Assembly (NCBI GenBank): GCA_030628805.1
Contig: DAOVQG010000035.1
Span: forward strand, 1 to 21,744
DNA length: 21,744 nucleotides
Origin: JAGMDK01 sp023128695
GTDB taxonomy: Bacteria; Planctomycetota; Phycisphaerae; UBA1845; Fen-1342
Reading direction: 5' to 3'
The position numbers were made by a program, and so were the translations under genes. Positions 14,332 through 20,242 of this stretch are shown piece by piece; position 1 is the stretch's first letter, and the number at the start of each line of letters is the position of its first letter. Under the pieces are notes generated by a model that worked only from the letters and a program-made list of their open reading frames with translations, was not told where the DNA came from and did not search any database.

Positions 14332-17094
14332 CTACTTGTCTTTGACGAACTCCAACGCCTCCTCGTGCATGCCGCCGGTGATGGGGGCTTCGATTTCTTC
14401 GGTGCTGATGCAGTCCCAGACCGGGCAGACGTGCCGGCAGAGCAGGCAGCCGACGCAGCGGTCGCGGTTTACTTCGGCTTTGCGCGTCAGGCTGTCGAAA
14501 TTCATCGCCTGGTTGGCGCCGTCGTGGCAGACGATGTGACATAGGCCGCAGCCGATGCACTTGTCGGGGTCCACCTTGGAGATAACGTGTTTGGTCTGGT
14601 GATGCTCCGCCGGATCGACCGTGAACTCCAGGCCGCGGCCGACCAGCTCGGTGACCGACTCGAAGCCCTTTGACTCCAGGTAGTCTTCAAGACCGCCGCA
14701 GAGCGAATCGATGATGCGATAGCCGTAACGCATGATGGCGGTCGTGGCCTGGAGGTTGGAGGCGCCCATCAGCAGGAACATGACGGCGTCCTGCCAGGTC
14801 TCCAGACCGCCGAGTCCCGAGACCGGCAGGCCCAGCTCCTTGCTCTGGGCCAGCTCGGCGACGAAGCGCAGGGCGATGGGCTTGACCGCCGGTCCGGAGT
14901 AGCCGCAGATCGAGCCGCGGCCCTGGATCGTGGGCTTGGGGGCGAAGGTGTCCAGATCCACCTCGGTGATCGCCCGCAGCGTGTTGATGGCCGAGATGGC
15001 GTCCGCCCCGCCGTTCTTGGCGGCGATCGCGGGCGGCAGCATGTCGGTGATGTTGGGCGTCATCTTGGCCATGACCGGGATCGAGACGGTGTCCTTGACC
15101 ACGCGCGTGTAGCGTTCGAGCAGGTCGTAGGATTGGCCGATTTTGTGCCCGGCCCCCTCGACAGCCATCTGCGGGCAAGAAAAATTGAGCTCGAGCATGT
15201 CGGCCCCGGCCCCGGCCGCACCCTTGGCCAGCTCGGCCCAGCCCTCGTCCGAATAGCCCATGATGCTCACGATCAGCGGGCGGTCGGGATAATGCTGCTT
15301 GAGCCAGGCGATGTCCTTGAGGTTCTGCTTGTACGGCCGCTCGCTGATCATCTCGATGTTTTGCAGGCCGATGAACCGCCGGTCGGCGTGGTGCAGGGCG
15401 TTGAGCCGCGGCGTGGGATCGACGATGGCGTAATCCTCTTCGAGCCCGACCGTCTTGAAGACGACCCCGCCCCAGCCGGCGTCGAAAGCGCGCGAGATCA
15501 TCTCCGCCGTGTTCCCGACCGGCGAGGACGACAGGCAGAAGGGGTTGTTGAATTTCAGGCCGCAGAATTCGATTTCGAGACTGGGGCGTGCGGCGGGACG
15601 TCGGACACGGAGGTCCGACGCTACTGTGTGTGGCACCGGCTTCCAGCCGGTGATTCGGCCGGCACGGGGGCCGACCGCTACATCTTGTGGCACCGGCTTC
15701 CAGCCGGTGGGACGGTCGGCACGGGGGCCGGCCGCTACATTACGTCGGTCGTTCGACGCTACTGTGGGGGTACTCGTTGGTTCGTGGAGCGGGAATGCTT
15801 CCGCAATGGCGGCAGCCGCTTTCTTGCCGTCCAGCACCGAGGCGGCGACGGTCTTCGCCGGGCCGGCCAGGTCGCCGCCGGCGAAGATTTGCGGATGCGA
15901 GGTTCGCATGGTGTCATCATCCACTTTGGGACGACCACCCTTCTTCGACTTGAGCTTGGACATCATTGCTCGCAACTCGTCTGAGAAGCCGGCTCCGATC
16001 GCTTCCACGACGATGTTGGCCGGGATCGTGAACGTCGAGCCGGGGATGTCCACTGCGTTCTCGGGCACGAAGCGACCGGCGCGCTTCCAGCGGATTTCCA
16101 GGCCGCGCACAGCCTTGACTCGGCCATCTTCGCCGACGATGCGGGTTATGCGGCAGTTGGGCTTGAAACGGACGCCCTCCTCGAACGCCAACAACTTTTC
16201 CTCGGCGTCGGCGGGCAGCTCCTCCATCGCTTCCAGAGAGACTGCGTAAACCCGCTCGGCTCCCAGGCGTTTGGCTGTCACGGCACAGTCCATCGCGACC
16301 GAACCGCCGCCGATGACCACGACACGCTTGCGGCGGACGGCTGTTCTGAGCTTGCGGGCACCCTTCTCGTCCTTGCTTTGTCTGAGGAACTCGTCCCAGG
16401 GGTAGATGCCGTGCAGCTTTTTGCCGGGGACGTTGAGGTGGTACGGTTCATCGTAACCTGTTGCGAGGAAGACCGCATCGTAGCCGTCTTCGAGCAGCCC
16501 CAGCAACTCTTCGCGCGTCGTGATCGGATGGTCGCACTCGAAGCGTACACCCAGTCCCTCGATGAGCTTGATCTCATGTTGCAACAGGTCCTGCGGCAGC
16601 CGATGGTCGGGAATCCCGTAGCGCAGCAGGCCGCCGGGCTCGGGCATCTTCTCGTACACCACGACGGCGTAGCCTTTCAGCGCCAGGCTAGCGGCGGCGG
16701 ATAGGCCGGCGGGGCCGGAGCCGATGATGGCTATCTTGCGGTCGCCGGGGGGAGGGGCATGAAGCACCTGCATCCCCTCTCGGCGTTCATAATCGGCCAG
16801 GAAGGCCTGCAACTCGGCGATGCGGATCGGCTCGTCGATACCCGAGCGCGAACAGCCCTCCACGCACAGCCGGCACGTCGGGCAGACCTGGGCGCAGGTG
16901 GCGGCGAGGATGTTGTTCTCACGCAACGTTCGCACGGCCCCGCGGATGTCGCCCAGGCGGAGCTTGAGGATAAAAGTACCCGGCTTAGTATCGGCTCCGC
17001 AGCCGGTGTCGCACGGCGCGTCGTGGCACAGCAGACAGCGTCCCGCTTCCTGGATGGCGCCTTGCAGAGTCAGGATTCCGTTGCTGTTTTTCAT
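14332..17094 (-). CDS. dihydropyrimidine dehydrogenase, single-chain PreT-PreA fusion (DPYD-like)
   Basis: ATG at 17094 is preferred over one 48 bp upstream because GAGGA lies just before it, giving 920 residues. Residues 20-96 hold the N-terminal Fe-S motifs (C20-x2-C23-x4-C28-x3-C32; C71, C77, C81, and Gln96 in IRIAELQ), laid out as in animal DPYD. Next come the FAD fold (IIGSGPAG, 123-130), the NAD(P) fold (VVIGGGSVAMDCA, 259-271) and AGGDLAGPA (405-413). After a repeat-encoded linker (about 436-506) comes the FMN barrel (about 507-824: SSSPVGNTAEM, ELNFSCPQ, AKMTPNITDM, GYSGPAVKPIALRF). Two [4Fe-4S] motifs close the chain (C846-C856 and C880-C890). The enzyme reduces uracil or thymine to the dihydro form with NAD(P)H, or runs in reverse. 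E. coli uses two separate subunits. The loop carrying the active-site cysteine in animal DPYD reads HKIGQ here. The dihydropyrimidinase gene lies upstream on the same strand. Confidence 0.9.
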   Translation of the reverse strand: MKNSNGILTLQGAIQEAGRCLLCHDAPCDTGCGADTKPGTFILKLRLGDIRGAVRTLRENNILAATCAQVCPTCRLCVEGCSRSGIDEPIRIAELQAFLADYERREGMQVLHAPPPGDRKIAIIGSGPAGLSAAASLALKGYAVVVYEKMPEPGGLLRYGIPDHRLPQDLLQHEIKLIEGLGVRFECDHPITTREELLGLLEDGYDAVFLATGYDEPYHLNVPGKKLHGIYPWDEFLRQSKDEKGARKLRTAVRRKRVVVIGGGSVAMDCAVTAKRLGAERVYAVSLEAMEELPADAEEKLLAFEEGVRFKPNCRITRIVGEDGRVKAVRGLEIRWKRAGRFVPENAVDIPGSTFTIPANIVVEAIGAGFSDELRAMMSKLKSKKGGRPKVDDDTMRTSHPQIFAGGDLAGPAKTVAASVLDGKKAAAAIAEAFPLHEPTSTPTVASNDRRNVAAGPRADRPTGWKPVPQDVAVGPRAGRITGWKPVPHTVASDLRVRRPAARPSLEIEFCGLKFNNPFCLSSSPVGNTAEMISRAFDAGWGGVVFKTVGLEEDYAIVDPTPRLNALHHADRRFIGLQNIEMISERPYKQNLKDIAWLKQHYPDRPLIVSIMGYSDEGWAELAKGAAGAGADMLELNFSCPQMAVEGAGHKIGQSYDLLERYTRVVKDTVSIPVMAKMTPNITDMLPPAIAAKNGGADAISAINTLRAITEVDLDTFAPKPTIQGRGSICGYSGPAVKPIALRFVAELAQSKELGLPVSGLGGLETWQDAVMFLLMGASNLQATTAIMRYGYRIIDSLCGGLEDYLESKGFESVTELVGRGLEFTVDPAEHHQTKHVISKVDPDKCIGCGLCHIVCHDGANQAMNFDSLTRKAEVNRDRCVGCLLCRHVCPVWDCISTEEIEAPITGGMHEEALEFVKDK
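15583..15790 (-). repeat. repeat array inside the dehydrogenase gene encoding its interdomain linker
   Basis: CTAC-anchored units begin at 15621, 15678 and 15735, a 57-bp period, each carrying the CACCGGCTTCCAGCCGGTG hairpin. The translation is a 19-residue tandem repeat (GPRADRPTGWKPVPQD then GPRAGRITGWKPVPHT). A CGTCGGAC/GTCCGACG hairpin (15599-15620) borders it, and the 12-mer GACGCTACTGTG occurs on both sides (15617-15628 and 15755-15766). The repeat is the same family as the intergenic arrays but with a length divisible by three. Confidence 0.93.
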
Positions 17095-17120
17095 GATGTC
17101 CTCGCTTCTATCCATGTCGG

Positions 17121-17137
17121 GTGCGTCCCGGACGCAC
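17121..17137. repeat. short hairpin in the dehydrogenase leader
   Basis: GTGCGTCC and GGACGCAC are separated by one base, 27 bp upstream of the preferred ATG on the minus strand. It resembles the AGGGTGCGT...ACGCACCCT hairpin near 10847. It could affect mRNA folding near the start, or be only another repeat. Confidence 0.6.
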
Positions 17138-17150
17138 CACACCGCTGGGT

Positions 17151-17225
17151 GTGTGCCACTGCTCTTGAGCAGTGCCCAAGCGATCGACGATCAGAGAAGA
17201 CACTGCTCACAGAGCAGTGGCACAC
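17151..17225. repeat. REPIN-like composite palindromic element, copy C
   Basis: The arm at 17151-17174 is identical to that of copy A. It is followed by a 26-nt loop (17175-17200, beginning CCCAAGC and ending AGA as in copy B, with a different middle) and the inverted arm at 17201-17225. It sits between the dihydropyrimidinase and dehydrogenase genes. Confidence 0.9.
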
Positions 17226-17227
17226 AA

Positions 17228-17313
17228 CGGCCGGTACGGGGCCCGGCCGCTACATTCTTTGTGGCACCGGTTTCCAGCCGGTGAATCGGCCGGCACGGGG
17301 GCCGGCCGCTACA
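17228..17313. repeat. CGGCCGG / CACCGGTTTCCAGCCGGTG repeat unit
   Basis: Two CGGCCGG...CCGGCCGCTACA modules flank one CACCGGTTTCCAGCCGGTG hairpin. The last CTACA contains the dihydropyrimidinase stop codon (CTA, 17309-17311 on the plus strand, TAG on the coding strand). Confidence 0.9.
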
Positions 17314-18805
17314 GCCGGCCGGGGTTCGCGCGGGGGATGAACTGGCCGTAGCCGTTGCGGCCCACGAACTTGTAATTATCCACGATCTGTTCGCCGCGGC
17401 AGAACGTGTGTTCCGCGAAACCCGCCAACTGCTGCCCTTGATACGGGCTCCAGTCGCAATTCGTCTGCATCTTCCGCCAATCGACTTTGCGCTTCTTGGT
17501 CGGATGGATGATGGTGACGTCGGCGTCGCTGCCGATTTGGAGCGTGCCCTTGCGCGGATAGAGACCCATGATCCGAGCCGGGGCCGTGCAGCACTTGTCG
17601 ACGAACTGGTTGACCGTCAGCCGCCGTTTGAGCACGCCGAGGGTGTAGACAACCGGCAACAACGTTTCCAGGCCGGGCATGCCCATGGGGATCTTGGTCC
17701 AGTCGCCCTTCCACATGGCCTTCTGCTTGCGGTTGAAGGTACAGGTGTCGGTTGACACGGAGCACACTTCGCCATTCCGGAGCCCCTCCCAGAGACGCTT
17801 CTGATCGCGGGGTTTCTTCACCTGCGGGCAGGTGGCGTAGAGGTGCCCGTCCTTGGTGGCGAAAACGCTGTCGTCGAGGGCCAGATATTGCGCACAGGTT
17901 TCCGCCAAAACTTTGACGCCCTCCTCCTGGGCCTGTTTGACCAGGTCCGCGCCTTCGCCGGTGCTCATGTGAACGATGAACAGCCGCCCGCCGGTGACCT
18001 TGGCCCACTGGATGGCCCGCTGGATGGCCTCGGCCTCGATATAATTCGGGCGCGTAAGCGTGTGCAGGTACGCGCCCTGCTTCTTCATCTCGGCCTTGTT
18101 GTGGTGCCGCTCGATGAGCAGGTCCAGCACGCGGCTCGACTCGGCGTGGACGCAGAGCATGCCACCCAGGTCGCGGAGCAGCTCCAATGCGCCATACATG
18201 GCGGCGTCATCGGACTGCCAGCCCTCCTTCTCGTAAATCATGAACTGTTTGAATGTGGGTATGCCCCGGTCGATCATCTTCTTGACGTCTTTCTTCTGAC
18301 GTTGCCAGTTGGTGATCGCGAGGTGGAATGAATAATCGATGCAGGCCTTGCCCGCGGCGCGGGCGTGCCAGTTGTCGACGGCCTGCTGCAAAGTTTCCTT
18401 GCCGTAGGGGATCGCGAAATCGATGAGGGTGGTGACGCCGCCGCAGGCCGCCGCCCGTGTGCCGGAGTCGTAATCGTCCGCTGAGACGGTGCCGCAGAAT
18501 GGCAGATCCAGATGCACATGCACATCGATGCCGCCGGGGATCACGTAGCGGCCCTTGGCGTTGATCACCTTGACGCCGTTGCGCTGGGATTGGGCTATAT
18601 GATCGTGCGCAATCTTGCGCGAGTTCGTTGTGCGTACGGCCGCGCGGGCTGAAGCCCGCGGCTCTTCGTTGTTGTACGATCGGGCCTGGTCAGTTAGTTG
18701 CCGGCCGATGGCGACGATTTTCTCTCCGCTGATGCCCAGGTCGGCTTGCATCGTTTCGGTGGGCGTGACCAGTCGTCCGCCTTGGATGATAGTATCGAGT
18801 TTCAT
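17309..18805 (-). CDS. dihydropyrimidinase / D-hydantoinase with a repeat-derived insertion
   Basis: This is a cyclic amidohydrolase that opens dihydrouracil or dihydrothymine to the N-carbamoyl-beta-amino acid. Metal-site residues are visible: His96 and His98 in GGIDVHVHLD, the carbamylated-lysine candidate Lys186 in TFKQFMIY, His220 in VHAES, His279 in VHMSTGEG and Asp353 in STDTCTF. The ATG is preceded by GGGAG. At 498 residues it is longer than the family norm of about 460. The excess is residues 40-77, a palindrome-coded insert between GRQLTD and VKVINAKGRYVIPGG; removing it restores a normal N-terminal beta domain. The gene begins 42 bp after the TPR lipoprotein gene on the same strand and precedes the dehydrogenase that makes its substrate. 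Its stop codon lies in a repeat. Confidence 0.92.
   Translation of the reverse strand: MKLDTIIQGGRLVTPTETMQADLGISGEKIVAIGRQLTDQARSYNNEEPRASARAAVRTTNSRKIAHDHIAQSQRNGVKVINAKGRYVIPGGIDVHVHLDLPFCGTVSADDYDSGTRAAACGGVTTLIDFAIPYGKETLQQAVDNWHARAAGKACIDYSFHLAITNWQRQKKDVKKMIDRGIPTFKQFMIYEKEGWQSDDAAMYGALELLRDLGGMLCVHAESSRVLDLLIERHHNKAEMKKQGAYLHTLTRPNYIEAEAIQRAIQWAKVTGGRLFIVHMSTGEGADLVKQAQEEGVKVLAETCAQYLALDDSVFATKDGHLYATCPQVKKPRDQKRLWEGLRNGEVCSVSTDTCTFNRKQKAMWKGDWTKIPMGMPGLETLLPVVYTLGVLKRRLTVNQFVDKCCTAPARIMGLYPRKGTLQIGSDADVTIIHPTKKRKVDWRKMQTNCDWSPYQGQQLAGFAEHTFCRGEQIVDNYKFVGRNGYGQFIPRANPGRL
18575..18688 (-). repeat. 38-codon palindromic insert inside the dihydropyrimidinase gene
   Basis: The insert contains CGCGGGCT-GA-AGCCCGCG (18643-18660) and a second small palindrome GCGCAATCTTGCGC (18607-18620). 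It encodes a low-complexity polar segment (ARSYNNEEPRASARAAVRTT, then NSRKIAHDHIAQ), not a conserved part of the enzyme. Its length of 114 bp keeps the frame. The borders are inferred from where the family pattern stops and resumes. Confidence 0.75.
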
Positions 18806-18847
18806 GTTGCTCCCTCAGTTCTGCGGTGAATCATCCGCGTTAACGCG

Positions 18848-19882
18848 CTATTCTTCCAGCATCAACGCCGGCTTCTCGTGCTTGGGCCGATACTTCTCGA
18901 CGAGTTCCCGCAGCTTGGTCTGAGCCGGATTCAACTCCAGGCTCGTGTGCCAGGCTTCGACCGCCTCGTCGCGCAGCTCCACCTGCTCGGGTGCTTCGAG
19001 GTACTGCGTCATCAACACCACGCCGTAGCCGGCGTACGCCGCCGCGCTCTTCGGATCGAGCTCGAGCGCTTGGCGGTAACTCTCCGCGGCCGGCTCGTAA
19101 TCCTGCTGACGCCAGAGGCAATATCCGAGGCGCTCGTGGGCGGCGGCGAGTCCGGGGTCCATCTCGACGGCCTTGTTGAGCGCCCGGCGGGCCGTCAGCC
19201 AGCGCTCCTGACTCAGGTAAACCGTCGCCAGGTTGACCAGCACGATCGGCTGAGCCTCGTTGCATTCGAGCGACTCCTTGTAGACCTTGATCGCCTCGTA
19301 GGTCTTGCCCTGCGCGGTCAGGGCGGCCCCAAGATTGCTCCGCACGTAGGCATTCCGCGGCTCGAGCTCGATCGCTTCACGATAGCTCTCGACGGCGCGG
19401 TCCAACTCGCCGGTCTGGTAGTAGCAGGTCGCCAGCCGGTAACGGAGGTCGAAGTTCCGCGGGTCCAGGTCGCACGCCATCAAGTAGGCCCGGATGGCCT
19501 GCGTCATTCTGTTCAGGAACCTGTAAACCTCGCCCAATTCGAAGATCGGCTTCATCTCGGTTGGGTTTAGCCGCACGGCCTCCTGCAACGCGTCGGCCGC
19601 GAGTTCCCAATCCCCCCGCTCCTTGTGGCACAGGCCGAGCTTGAAATGGGCTTCGGAGTAGTGCGGGTCGAGCTTCACGGCCTGCTGGAACTCGGCCAGA
19701 GCCAGGTCGAGATCGCGGGTGGCCAAGGCGGCTTCCCCCTCGGCCAGGCGAACCTCCGCCAGAGCGTGGCCGAGCGTACACCCCCCGCACAGTGCCACCA
19801 GGCACAAGCCGGTTCCTGCCCAAAGAAGTGCGCGTCGCTGTCGCGTGCTGATCGCCTCCCGCCAGTTATTTCGGTCCCCCAC
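18848..19882 (-). CDS. TPR-repeat lipoprotein
   Basis: The frame is open up to an ATG at 20062, but the first 60 codons run through hairpin sequence. The likely start is GTG 19882, with GGAGGG upstream, giving about 344 residues. An N-terminal hydrophobic segment (RRALLWAGTGLCLVALCGGC) is a probable lipoprotein signal. About eight tetratricopeptide repeats follow, recognisable by units such as AEFQQAVKLDPHYSEAHFKLGLCH, AVESYREAIELEPRNAYVRSNLGAA and AAESYRQALELDPKSAAAYAGYG. TPRs mediate protein-protein contact, so this is probably a periplasmic or outer-membrane scaffold. It lies 42 bp upstream of the dihydropyrimidinase gene in the same direction, which may be an operon or simple adjacency. 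A strong hairpin (19887-19911) abuts the proposed start. Confidence 0.8.
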   Translation of the reverse strand: MGDRNNWREAISTRQRRALLWAGTGLCLVALCGGCTLGHALAEVRLAEGEAALATRDLDLALAEFQQAVKLDPHYSEAHFKLGLCHKERGDWELAADALQEAVRLNPTEMKPIFELGEVYRFLNRMTQAIRAYLMACDLDPRNFDLRYRLATCYYQTGELDRAVESYREAIELEPRNAYVRSNLGAALTAQGKTYEAIKVYKESLECNEAQPIVLVNLATVYLSQERWLTARRALNKAVEMDPGLAAAHERLGYCLWRQQDYEPAAESYRQALELDPKSAAAYAGYGVVLMTQYLEAPEQVELRDEAVEAWHTSLELNPAQTKLRELVEKYRPKHEKPALMLEE

Positions 19883-19886
19883 CCCG

Positions 19887-19911
19887 TTCGCCGGCCCTCC
19901 GGGCCGGCGAA
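19887..19911. repeat. 11-bp-arm hairpin next to the TPR lipoprotein start
   Basis: TTCGCCGGCCC (19887-19897) and GGGCCGGCGAA (19901-19911) are separated by TCC. Weaker pairing extends further out (CCCCG with CGGGA). It lies immediately upstream of the proposed GTG start, where it would be in the mRNA leader. Confidence 0.75.
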
Positions 19912-20052
19912 ACGGGATGGGGCACCCGTACCCGCCGAGTGTAATTGACCACGACCTGAGAGCAAGCCGCAACGAGCACTCAGCAGTCTGCCCTTGGATA
20001 ACGCCCAGGGCGGATCTCCTTTGTACCACCTGCCCGTATGGGCCGTCAACGC

Positions 20053-20195
20053 GGCGCCTCATTACACTGTCCCGTTCGGGTGGTCGTCAGGAAAGTGGGT
20101 AAACCGGTGGGGCGGCCCTCCGTGGCCGCCAGCGGACCGTACTGGCGGGCACGGAGGCCCGCCCCACCGTGGCGCCTCATTACACTGTCCCGTTC
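20053..20195. repeat. 25-bp direct repeats flanking a GC-rich hairpin element
   Basis: A 25-bp sequence beginning GGCGCCTCATTACACTGTCC occurs at 20053-20077 and again, identical, at 20171-20195. Between them is a hairpin: GGTGGGGCGGCCCTCCGTGG pairs approximately with GGCACGGAGGCCCGCCCCAC (20104-20168). The inner element resembles the one at 9635-9713. Confidence 0.9.
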
Positions 20196-20242
20196 CCCTG
20201 CATTTCTTATCGGATGTCCCCCCCAGATTTCTTGCCCATTTG

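Noticed and set aside
15133..15984. Plus-strand open frame opposite the dehydrogenase
   Set aside because: It is antisense to a well-supported enzyme and runs through the repeat array; no domain is seen.
19883..20062. N-terminal extension of the TPR lipoprotein up to an ATG at 20062
   Set aside because: The 60 codons cross a strong hairpin and repeat sequence, and they would bury the export signal; a GTG at 19882 fits better.
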